7,928 nucleotides of DNA from an uncultured Muribaculaceae bacterium (GTDB taxonomy: Bacteria; Bacteroidota; Bacteroidia; Bacteroidales; Muribaculaceae): assembly GCA_938039795.1 (NCBI GenBank), contig CALHWU010000115.1, forward strand, positions 1-7,928. Direction: 5' to 3'. Below are positions 1 to 6,118 of this stretch, piece after piece. Numbering within the stretch: position 1 is the stretch's first letter; every line of letters starts with the position of its first letter. The position numbers were made by a program, and so were the translations under genes. The notes beneath the pieces were generated by a model. It had not been told where the DNA came from, did no database searches, and saw only the letters and a program-made list of their open reading frames with translations.

Positions 1-836
1 TCGGCGAGCTCGACCGCGCCGGCAAGCTGCACACCAACGTGCACTCCATCGACTATCCGACGCTGGAAGCCAAGCTGGCCGATTGGGACATCATGCGCCC
101 GACCTGCACCGAGGAAGCCCAGCAGATGTACAAGGCCGCTCCTGGCCACATCATCTCCCCGGAGCCGTGGACCCACACCACCCTGTTCGATTCGCTCGAC
201 CGTGACCGCGCCAACGGCGCCATCCACGACATCAACCACCCGGAGATTCACGAAGGCGGCCTCGCCGTGCTGCGCGGCAACCTGGCCCCCGACGGCTGCG
301 TGGTCAAGACGGCGGGAGTGGACGAGAGCATATTCCGTTTCAGCGGGCCCGCAAAGGTGTTCCATTCCCAGGAAGAGGCTGTCGAAGGGATCCTTCGTGA
401 TCAGGTGAAAGCCGGCGACGTGGTGGTCATCGTCTACGAAGGCCCCAAGGGTGGCCCGGGAATGCAGGAGATGCTTTACCCGACGAGCTATATCAAGAGC
501 AAGCATCTCGGCAAGCTTTGCGCACTCGTCACCGACGGACGTTTTTCGGGAGGCACATCCGGACTTTCGATCGGGCATGTTTCGCCCGAGGCGGCGGCCG
601 GAGGCGCTATCGGTCTGGTGCGCGACGGAGATATCATCACCATCGACATCCCGGCCCGCACCATAGCTGTGGAGCTGTCGGATCAGGAACTTGAAGAGCG
701 CAGGCGACAGGAAGAGAGCCATGGCAAGGAGGCTTTCACTCCCCGAGGTCGCGACCGCCATATATCCAAAGCCCTTAAAGCATATGCGGCAGCTGTCACA
801 TCGGCCGACAAGGGAGGAGTAAGACAAATCGACTGA
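1..836 (+). CDS. ilvD: Dihydroxy-acid dehydratase, C-terminal part (5' end outside window)
   Basis: Dehydrates 2,3-dihydroxy-isovalerate and 2,3-dihydroxy-3-methylvalerate to the 2-keto acids in valine and isoleucine synthesis; cytoplasmic Fe-S enzyme. The reading frame is open from base 3, giving 277 codons, a little under half of the usual ~600-residue protein. The iron-sulfur cysteines lie in the missing N-terminal half. Family signatures are clear: GGLAVLRGNLAPDGCVVKTA, then YEGPKGGPGMQEMLYPTSY, then TDGRFSGGTSGLSIGHVSPE, the late active-site segment. The end (SADKGGVRQID) resembles Bacteroides IlvD. It is the first visible gene of the ilv operon; ilvB starts 2 nt after its stop. Odd: codon use changes abruptly near position 315. 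Upstream about 10 of 104 codons end in A/T, downstream roughly 60 of 173, and the upstream protein segment (around MRPTCTEEAQQMYKAAPGHI) looks less like the Bacteroides version I remember. Identification is secure. Confidence 0.96.
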   Translation, partial: GELDRAGKLHTNVHSIDYPTLEAKLADWDIMRPTCTEEAQQMYKAAPGHIISPEPWTHTTLFDSLDRDRANGAIHDINHPEIHEGGLAVLRGNLAPDGCVVKTAGVDESIFRFSGPAKVFHSQEEAVEGILRDQVKAGDVVVIVYEGPKGGPGMQEMLYPTSYIKSKHLGKLCALVTDGRFSGGTSGLSIGHVSPEAAAGGAIGLVRDGDIITIDIPARTIAVELSDQELEERRRQEESHGKEAFTPRGRDRHISKALKAYAAAVTSADKGGVRQID

Positions 837-838
837 AT

Positions 839-2575
839 ATGGAAAATAAAATCACAGGCGCCGAGGCGCTCATAAAATCGCTCATAGCCGAGGGCGTCGA
901 CCGCGTGTTCGGTTATCCCGGCGGAGCCATAATACCGGTCTATGACAAACTTTACGACTATACCGACAGCCTGACGCACGTGCTCGTGAGGCATGAGCAG
1001 GGAGCCATCCATGCTGCCCAGGGATATGCGAGGGTGTCGGGACGCACAGGCGTGGTCATCGTCACTTCAGGGCCGGCAGCAACCAACGTCATGACCGGAC
1101 TCAGCGACGCCATGATGGATTCCACTCCTCTGGTGGTTATTACCGGACAGGTATATGCGTCGCTGCTCGGATCGGATGCATTTCAGGAAACCGACGTGGT
1201 GGGCATCACCCAGCCTATCACCAAATGGGCCATACAGGTGCGCAGGGCGGAGGATATCCCTTCAGTTGTAGCGCGTGCGTTCCATATAGCCAATACCGGT
1301 CGTCCGGGTCCGGTGGTGATAGACATCGCCAAGAACGCGCAGATCGATATGGTCGACGACCAGCCATATCACAAGTGCAATTATATCAGGTCATACATCC
1401 CGATGCCCGATATACCTGAAGCAGATCTTCGGCGTGCGGCTGACATCATCAACGCTGCCGAGCGTCCCATGATACTGTCGGGTCATGGAGTGATGATCTC
1501 CGGCGCCGAGAAAGCGCTGCAGGATCTTGCGGAAAAGGCCGATATCCCTGTGGCCACCACTTTGCTCGGGCTCTCCACTATACCTACTTCCCATAGGTTG
1601 AACAAGGGACTCGTAGGCATGCACGGCAATATCGGTCCCAATTGGAACACCAATCATGCCGACGTCATAATAGCCGTCGGCATGAGGTTTGACGATCGTG
1701 TGACCGGCGATGTGAAGGGTTATGCCCCTCAGGCCCGCATAGTGCATATCGACATAGACGCATCAGAATTCAACAAGAACATCCCGGCTGTCGCCACTAT
1801 TCATGGCGATGCCCGTCATGCGCTTGAAGGATTGCTGCCCATGATCCGGCCCAAGCGTCATGACAAATGGCTCGCCTCGTTCGACCGCTGCGAACACATC
1901 GAGTATGAGCAGGTGGGGCGTCTGGCGCTGGGCGACGGCGCGCCTGCCGATGGCCCTCTCTGCATGGGCGAAGTAGCGCGCAAAGTCTCGGAGACAGCAG
2001 GCCCTGACGGAGTGCTCGTCACCGATGTGGGCCAGAATCAGCTGCTTTCGGCCCGTTATTTCAATTATTGCAAGCCACGCAGCATCATCACCTCTGGCGG
2101 TCTCGGCACGATGGGATTCGGACTCCCGGCAGCCATAGGCGCCAAGATGGCTGCCCCTGAAAGGCCGGTATGCATATTCTGCGGCGATGGCGGGTTCCAG
2201 ATGACAATGCAGGAACTGGGCACAATAATGCAGTATGGCACAGCTGTTAAGATGATTATTCTCAATAATGATTATCTGGGCAACGTGCGTCAGTGGCAGG
2301 CCATGTTCTATGACAACCGTTTTTCCCAGACCCCTATGGTCAATCCCGATTTCATAGCCATAGCCCGCGCTTATGGCATTGAGGCGGAGAATGTAGGGCG
2401 TCGCGACGAGCTTGAGCCGGCGATCCGCCGCATGATGGATTGGCCCGGCCCTTATCTGCTCAACGTGAGGGTCGACGAGCGCGACATGGTGTTCCCGATG
2501 ACTCCGGGTGGAGAGGCTGTCGACTACATATTGCTTGACGAGCATACGGTTTACACCGACGAAGATAACCAGTGA
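839..2575 (+). CDS. ilvB: Acetolactate synthase (AHAS), large catalytic subunit
   Basis: Thiamine-diphosphate enzyme that condenses two pyruvates to acetolactate, or pyruvate with 2-ketobutyrate to acetohydroxybutyrate, the first common step of branched-chain amino acid synthesis. Length is 578 residues, normal for the family. The N-terminal ThDP domain shows VFGYPGGAIIPVYD (23-36) and the catalytic glutamate E53 in RHEQGA. A central FAD/Rossmann-like domain covers roughly 190-330. The C-terminal ThDP-binding motif runs from GDGG (449-452) to NND (476-478), followed by VRQWQ with W486 conserved. The ATG start lies 2 nt after the ilvD stop, and no better start exists; a purine-rich AGGGAGGAG at 811-819 is too far away to act as a normal ribosome site. 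Small oddities are A80 in SGPAATN, where most enzymes have GPGATN, and Y106 where plant enzymes have the herbicide-contact proline. It works with IlvN, encoded next. Confidence 0.97.
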   Translation: MENKITGAEALIKSLIAEGVDRVFGYPGGAIIPVYDKLYDYTDSLTHVLVRHEQGAIHAAQGYARVSGRTGVVIVTSGPAATNVMTGLSDAMMDSTPLVVITGQVYASLLGSDAFQETDVVGITQPITKWAIQVRRAEDIPSVVARAFHIANTGRPGPVVIDIAKNAQIDMVDDQPYHKCNYIRSYIPMPDIPEADLRRAADIINAAERPMILSGHGVMISGAEKALQDLAEKADIPVATTLLGLSTIPTSHRLNKGLVGMHGNIGPNWNTNHADVIIAVGMRFDDRVTGDVKGYAPQARIVHIDIDASEFNKNIPAVATIHGDARHALEGLLPMIRPKRHDKWLASFDRCEHIEYEQVGRLALGDGAPADGPLCMGEVARKVSETAGPDGVLVTDVGQNQLLSARYFNYCKPRSIITSGGLGTMGFGLPAAIGAKMAAPERPVCIFCGDGGFQMTMQELGTIMQYGTAVKMIILNNDYLGNVRQWQAMFYDNRFSQTPMVNPDFIAIARAYGIEAENVGRRDELEPAIRRMMDWPGPYLLNVRVDERDMVFPMTPGGEAVDYILLDEHTVYTDEDNQ

Positions 2576-2602
2576 TATTTCCACAAGAAACAGAAGCCAT
2601 TC

Positions 2603-3163
2603 ATGACTATGGAAGAAAAAACGCTATTCACCGTGGCTGTCTTTGCCGAGAACCACGTAGGACTGATGAACCAGCTTTCGATCATTCTCACCCGCCGTTG
2701 CATCAATATGGAGAGCATCAGCGCCAGCCGTTGCTCCATACCCGATGTGAGCAAGGTCACATTTACCTGCTACAGCGACCGTCCGACCATGGACAAGATC
2801 GTCAAGCAGATCGAGCGACGCATTGACGTTCTGCGCGCATTCCTTTATACCGACGATGATCTCGTCTATCAGGAGGTGGCGCTTTACAAGGTGCCGACAG
2901 CCCGACTGCTCGACGAGGAGCATCTTGAGGAGATCATACGATGCCACGGGGCGCGTATTCTCGAAATTACCCGCGACAATACGATAATAGAGAAAACAGG
3001 CCACAGCGACGAGACGGAGGCGCTCTTCGAGGAACTGAAACGCTACGATATCCGTCAGTTCGTGCGCTCGGGAAGGGTCGCTATCACAAAATCGCCTGTA
3101 GAACATGTCGACCGTTTCCTCCGCGAGCAGGAGGAGCGGCGTATGCGCGTCAACGAGATATGA
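2603..3163 (+). CDS. ilvN: Acetolactate synthase small (regulatory) subunit
   Basis: Regulatory partner of IlvB that stimulates catalysis and carries valine feedback inhibition. Length is 186 residues. An N-terminal ACT domain (about 8-82) begins TLFTVAVFAENHVGLMNQL and continues RRCINMESISASRC; a C-terminal AHAS small-subunit domain follows (about 92-170). N17, G20 and N35 align with the residues I remember as the valine-binding positions of E. coli IlvH (N11, G14, N29), so valine sensitivity is inferred. The ATG at 2603 is 27 nt after ilvB; a second ATG at 2609 is only two codons on and equally possible. There is no Shine-Dalgarno, only the A-rich ACAAGAAACAGAAG, normal for Bacteroidota. 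The stop TGA overlaps the ATG of the next gene. The length exceeds the ~160 residues of enterobacterial IlvH/IlvN because of a charged C-terminal tail. Confidence 0.95.
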   Translation: MTMEEKTLFTVAVFAENHVGLMNQLSIILTRRCINMESISASRCSIPDVSKVTFTCYSDRPTMDKIVKQIERRIDVLRAFLYTDDDLVYQEVALYKVPTARLLDEEHLEEIIRCHGARILEITRDNTIIEKTGHSDETEALFEELKRYDIRQFVRSGRVAITKSPVEHVDRFLREQEERRMRVNEI

Positions 3164-3942
3164 GCGAGACAATGGAGTTGTCGACCGAGCTTACAGTCGG
3201 TTTTTCGATGACGGCAGCCGGCGCTTCGGCGCAGGGCACTCTGTCTCTCGCCACCCTCGTGGCCGACGTCATACAGGTGGCCACTGACCATGCCAATGCT
3301 CTCGGAGTAGGTTATTCCCGACTTATTCAGGATGGTAATTCATGGGTGCTGAGCCGTCTCACAATAGAGATTGACCGTCTGCCGCGCATTCATGAGGATT
3401 ACAGTCTCACCACGTGGATAGAAGGGTTCAACCGCCATTTTTCCGAACGTAATTTCGAGATCCGGGCTTCCGGCGCTACGATAGGACATGTGCGCACCGT
3501 ATGGGTGGCTATAAATATCGCTTCGCGCCGTCCGGCCGATCTTTCAGGTATTGCGCATCTGGAGAGTACTGTCAGCAGCCGGCGTTGCCCCATACAGCCT
3601 CAGGGGCGTATCCCGGCTCCGGAGGCCGGCGATGCGACGGAATACTCCGTGACGTTCCGCGCTTCAGATATAGACTTCAACCGCCACGTCACCACGACGC
3701 GCTATGTAGAGCTTGCGATCGACGCTCTGCCGCTCGATCTTTACGACAGGGCAGTCACGCGGCGCTTCGAGATTGCGTTCCGTCATGAAGCCCGATGGGG
3801 AGAAGCGGCGGTCGTGAGGACTGCTCCGGTTGCGGGCGAGGGTATTGATTACCTGACGAGCGTGGAGCTTGCCGACGGGTCGCAGCTTTGTGCCGTCCGC
3901 CACAGTCTTAGACCGGCTACGGAGACCGAAAAAGTCTCCTGA
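3160..3942 (+). CDS. Acyl-ACP thioesterase, FatA/FatB type, inside the ilv operon
   Basis: Predicted to hydrolyse acyl-acyl carrier protein and release free fatty acid; cytoplasmic. The 260 residues form two hot-dog domains, as in plant Fat thioesterases. The first includes SWVLSRLTIEIDRLP and VRTVWVAINIASRRPADL. The second has DIDFNRHVTTTRYVE and RRFEIAFRHEARWGE. Aligning to the plant motif D-x-N-x-H plus a downstream Glu gives D172, N174, H176 and E210, all present at the expected spacing, so the enzyme should be active. The plant NxHVNN box reads NRHVTT here. The start is chosen as ATG 3160 because it overlaps the ilvN stop (ATGA), indicating translational coupling; the frame stays open upstream but that extension lies inside ilvN and has no homology. 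ATG 3172 is an alternative. An acyl-ACP thioesterase in this position is known from Bacteroides. Its biological link to branched-chain amino acids is unresolved. Confidence 0.88.
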   Translation: MSETMELSTELTVGFSMTAAGASAQGTLSLATLVADVIQVATDHANALGVGYSRLIQDGNSWVLSRLTIEIDRLPRIHEDYSLTTWIEGFNRHFSERNFEIRASGATIGHVRTVWVAINIASRRPADLSGIAHLESTVSSRRCPIQPQGRIPAPEAGDATEYSVTFRASDIDFNRHVTTTRYVELAIDALPLDLYDRAVTRRFEIAFRHEARWGEAAVVRTAPVAGEGIDYLTSVELADGSQLCAVRHSLRPATETEKVS

Positions 3943-3963
3943 AATAATAAATAACAATCAAAA

Positions 3964-3997
3964 TGTGCCGGAATTGCGATAATTTGTAATAACTTTG
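3964..3997 (+). promoter_or_regulatory. Bacteroidota-type promoter of ilvC
   Basis: TAACTTTG at 3990-3997 matches the Bacteroides -7 consensus TAnnTTTG exactly. A possible -33 element, TGTG at 3964-3967, lies 22 nt upstream, close to the usual 19-21 nt spacing but imperfect. Transcription would start near 4003-4006, giving an AT-rich leader of about 30 nt before the ilvC ATG, with no Shine-Dalgarno. The region between the thioesterase stop and ilvC is otherwise AT-rich and contains no terminator, so ilvC may be transcribed both by read-through and from this site. Confidence 0.65.
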
Positions 3998-4035
3998 CAT
4001 CTGAAACATATAAAAATATCATTAAAACATAAGAT

Positions 4036-5079
4036 ATGGCAAAATTGAATTTCGGCGGTGTTGAAGAGACCGTCGTAACACGCGAGGAATTCCCTCTGGA
4101 AAAGGCCCGCGAGATACTTAAGAACGAGACGATCGCCGTGATCGGCTATGGTGTGCAGGGCCCGGGACAGAGCATGAATCTCCGCGACAACGGTTTTAAC
4201 GTCATCGTAGGTCAGCGGCAGGGCAAAACCTATGAGAAGGCAGTCGCCGACGGATGGGTTCCCGGCCAGACACTCTTCTCCATCGAGGAGGCATGCCAGA
4301 AGGGCACCATCATCATGTGCCTGCTCAGTGATGCCGCCGTCATGTCGGTGTGGCCCAAGATCAAGCAGTATATGACGGCCGGCAAAGCATTGTATTTCTC
4401 CCACGGCTTTGCAATCACCTGGAATGACCGCACCGGTGTGGTTCCCCCCAATGACATCGACGTGATCATGGTAGCTCCAAAAGGCTCCGGCACGTCGCTC
4501 CGCACGATGTTCCTCGAAGGCCGCGGACTCAACTCCAGCTTCGCTATATATCAGGACTATACCGGCCACGCCCTTGATCGTACGCTCGCTCTCGGCATAG
4601 GCATCGGTTCGGGCTACCTGTTTGAGACCACTTTCCAGCGTGAGGCCACTTCCGACCTCACCGGTGAGCGCGGCTCGCTGATGGGCGCCATACAGGGTCT
4701 GCTTCTCGCACAGTATGAGGTGCTCCGCGAAAACGGCCACACTCCCTCTGAAGCCTTCAACGAGACCGTCGAGGAGCTGACACAGAGCCTTATGCCCCTC
4801 TTCGCAAAGAACGGCATGGACTGGATGTATGCCAACTGCTCCACAACGGCGCAGCGCGGCGCGCTTGACTGGATGGGCCCGTTCCATGACGCCATCAAGC
4901 CTGTGGTTCAGCGCCTGTATGAGAGCGTGAAGAGCGGCAACGAGGCTCAGATCTCAATCGATTCCAACTCCAAGCCCGACTATCGCGAGAAGCTTGAGAA
5001 AGAACTCAAGGATCTCCGCGAGAGCGAGATGTGGCAGGCTGCTGTGACCGTACGCTCTCTCCGTCCCGAAAACAACTGA
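4036..5079 (+). CDS. ilvC: Ketol-acid reductoisomerase (NADPH-type, class I)
   Basis: Isomerises and reduces acetolactate or acetohydroxybutyrate to the dihydroxy acids used by IlvD. Length is 347 residues. The N-terminal Rossmann domain has IGYGVQGPGQSMNLRDNGF with G37-x-G39-xx-G42; the cofactor loop GQRQGKTY (59-66) suggests NADPH, as in the Bacteroides enzymes, but this is inferred. Conserved H123 sits in YFSHGF. The C-terminal knotted domain carries the Mg-binding acids D207 and E211 (SDLTGERG) and E243 and E247 (NETVEE), at the class I spacing. One C-terminal knotted domain is present, so it is not the long class II type. The sequence from about 160 to the end is nearly that of Bacteroides IlvC. 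Codons are strongly C/G-ending, consistent with high expression. It has its own promoter upstream and a strong hairpin 36 nt after the stop. Confidence 0.97.
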   Translation: MAKLNFGGVEETVVTREEFPLEKAREILKNETIAVIGYGVQGPGQSMNLRDNGFNVIVGQRQGKTYEKAVADGWVPGQTLFSIEEACQKGTIIMCLLSDAAVMSVWPKIKQYMTAGKALYFSHGFAITWNDRTGVVPPNDIDVIMVAPKGSGTSLRTMFLEGRGLNSSFAIYQDYTGHALDRTLALGIGIGSGYLFETTFQREATSDLTGERGSLMGAIQGLLLAQYEVLRENGHTPSEAFNETVEELTQSLMPLFAKNGMDWMYANCSTTAQRGALDWMGPFHDAIKPVVQRLYESVKSGNEAQISIDSNSKPDYREKLEKELKDLRESEMWQAAVTVRSLRPENN

Positions 5080-5115
5080 TCCGGCTAAACAGTCACAGTT
5101 TACTGAAAGATTATG

Positions 5116-5152
5116 GGTGCTGTGTCAAAATGTCAAATTTTGACACAGCACC
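5116..5152 (+). terminator. Perfect 16-bp hairpin after ilvC, probable terminator
   Basis: GGTGCTGTGTCAAAAT (5116-5131) pairs without a mismatch with ATTTTGACACAGCACC (5137-5152) around the 5-nt loop GTCAA. It follows the ilvC stop by 36 nt, the right place to end the ilv transcript. The downstream tail TTGGTTTATTT is T-rich but not a clean U-tract, and on the other strand there is also no strong U-run, so intrinsic termination is likely but not certain. The sequence could also be a copy of a dispersed intergenic palindrome. Confidence 0.7.
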
Positions 5153-5177
5153 TTGGTTTATTTACCGGGATGAATAA

Positions 5178-5465
5178 TTTGATGAGCCCCGCGACGTTTC
5201 TTCAGCAGCAGTGCTGGCTTCTTCGCTTTATGAATTGTGTGGCTATCCAGTGCCCGATCCACAAGGTTGCCGCGATCTCGCCGATAGAATAATGAAGTCG
5301 CTCGCTTCTGACGAATATACCGCGAAGCCAGGTGAGAACGGCAGATTCATACTGATGCACAGCGTAGGGAGCATCCCGCATAACAGCGAGATCGATGTGC
5401 CGCTGAATTATGCCGACTATTATTATCTTGAAGCTCTGCTGCGAAGGAGAAACCTTGACAACTGA
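5178..5465 (+). pseudogene. C-terminal remnant of a GH88 unsaturated uronyl hydrolase
   Basis: The frame from 5178 reads FDEPRDVSSAAVLASSLYEL and ends with FILMHSVGSIPHNSEIDVPL followed by NYADYYYLEALLRRRNL. This is the conserved C-terminus of glycoside hydrolase family 88 (d-4,5-unsaturated beta-glucuronyl hydrolases, which cleave unsaturated disaccharides released by polysaccharide lyases). The family is normally ~370-400 residues; only about 95 codons remain. An in-frame TAA lies at 5175-5177 directly before the recognisable part, and the ilvC hairpin begins only 60 nt upstream, so the catalytic (alpha/alpha)6 barrel and the signal peptide are gone. No start codon with a leader is evident; GTG at 5211 is the first possible near-cognate start. 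The remaining frame has no frameshift or internal stop up to its natural end, which suggests a recent deletion. Expression as an 84-residue peptide cannot be excluded but I would not expect function. Confidence 0.8.
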
Positions 5466-5567
5466 TCAACTGCAGGCCTCAATGTTTTTTTTTAGATTTA
5501 TTAAACAAAATGACCTTACAAGCATTTATATTATTGAAACGATACGATAATATAAATACAAATAATT
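5466..5567. other. AT-rich intergenic region with T9 tract
   Basis: This gap between the GH88 remnant and the lipoprotein gene holds no coding frame I can support. It contains an uninterrupted run of nine T at 5485-5493, with no convincing GC-rich stem before it, and then a strongly AT-rich stretch that probably serves as promoter and leader for the next gene. Confidence 0.6.
5529..5536 (+). promoter_or_regulatory. Weak candidate -7 element for the lipoprotein gene
   Basis: TATTATTG matches the Bacteroides -7 consensus TAnnTTTG at all but one defined base. It lies 31 nt before the ATG at 5568, similar to the ilvC arrangement, and the leader between is almost pure A/T. No clear -33 TTTG was found at the right distance, so this is only a candidate. 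Confidence 0.3.
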
Positions 5568-6062
5568 ATGATAAAACACATCTTGGTATGGATAGCTTCC
5601 GCAGGCATGATGTTTCTTGGAGTATCCTGCGCTAAGGATCAGGAAAAGGAGTGTCAGGAAATCACTGATGCTATCAGCCGTCAGGATTTCGAAAAGGTGA
5701 CTAATCTTTGCGACAACCTCTACGACAGGCTCCCCGAATGTTCAGTCAAGACTCTTGGTGATCTCACGCTCAGCTATATCACTCTGGCATTTGTCGGGGC
5801 GACAACCGGTGACCAGAGCGCTACCGAACAGTCGATGCGAAGGGCTGTCGACTGCTACGATGCAGCTATGGATAAGAATGCTGGAGAAGCCACAGCATTA
5901 TGGCAGAAGATGTCGGCCGAAAGCGGTTCGCTCGGGCAATCAATAAATCCTTCGGATATAGTGGAGACTTTCCGACAGACTCTCGGCGAATACGATGCCC
6001 ATCAGGAAGCGATGCAAAACGACTCGACAGACTGCAACCCTGCGGCGGCTGCAGCTGGATAG
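5568..6062 (+). CDS. Putative lipoprotein of unknown function
   Basis: I do not recognise the family. The 164 residues start MIKHILVWIASAGMMFLGVSC: a Lys/His-containing N-region, a hydrophobic core and a cysteine at 21 that fits a relaxed Bacteroidota lipobox (LGVSC). After the cysteine comes AKDQEKE; an acidic/Lys stretch just after the lipid cysteine resembles the export signal of surface lipoproteins in this phylum, so outer-membrane and possibly surface location is inferred. The mature part looks all-helical, with helix pairs at about 28-55, 60-78 and 84-103 reminiscent of TPR-like repeats, but no TPR consensus is firm. Five further cysteines (29, 48, 58, 96, 156) could form disulfides in the periplasm. 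The C-terminus is low-complexity (NPAAAAAG). The ATG at 5568 is supported by the signal peptide directly behind it and an AT-rich leader. It appears to be a single-gene unit. Confidence 0.75.
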   Translation: MIKHILVWIASAGMMFLGVSCAKDQEKECQEITDAISRQDFEKVTNLCDNLYDRLPECSVKTLGDLTLSYITLAFVGATTGDQSATEQSMRRAVDCYDAAMDKNAGEATALWQKMSAESGSLGQSINPSDIVETFRQTLGEYDAHQEAMQNDSTDCNPAAAAAG

Positions 6063-6075
6063 ATCGGGCGGCTGC

Positions 6076-6099
6076 GAGTCAGCAGAGAATCTGTGACTC
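6076..6099 (+). terminator. Possible hairpin between convergent genes
   Basis: GAGTCA (6076-6081) pairs with TGACTC (6094-6099), and inside it CAG (6083-6085) pairs with CTG (6091-6093) around the loop AGAAT, with one bulged G at 6082. An alternative fold pairs CAGAGA with TCTCTG. It sits 13 nt after the lipoprotein stop and just before the end of the opposing glycosyltransferase gene, a fitting place for a terminator, but the downstream tail is only moderately T-rich. Confidence 0.35.
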
Positions 6100-6118
6100 T
6101 CTGTAAGCTTGTTATTGT

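Noticed and set aside
811..819. AGGGAGGAG as the Shine-Dalgarno of ilvB
   Set aside because: It is 19 nt from the ATG, falls on Lys-Gly-Gly-Val codons of ilvD, and Bacteroidota rarely rely on Shine-Dalgarno sites.
1763..2584. 273-codon open frame on the - strand, antisense to ilvB
   Set aside because: The protein has no family features and lies wholly across the conserved ThDP domain of ilvB; a by-product of codon bias.
2941..3159. 73-codon N-terminal extension of the thioesterase frame inside ilvN
   Set aside because: The extension is low-complexity and Arg-rich with no homology, while the ATG at 3160 overlaps the ilvN stop and matches the expected N-terminus.
2624..3172. 182-codon open frame antisense to ilvN
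   Set aside because: No motif and complete overlap with the ACT-domain gene; treated as a shadow.
3958..4887. 309-codon open frame on the - strand, antisense to ilvC
   Set aside because: It mirrors the strongly C/G-ending codons of ilvC, has no recognisable protein motif, and ilvC itself is unmistakable.
5211..5465. An intact small protein gene starting at GTG 5211
   Set aside because: The sequence similarity to GH88 continues upstream of this GTG to about 5178, so the frame is a cut-off end of a larger gene and not a gene with its own start.
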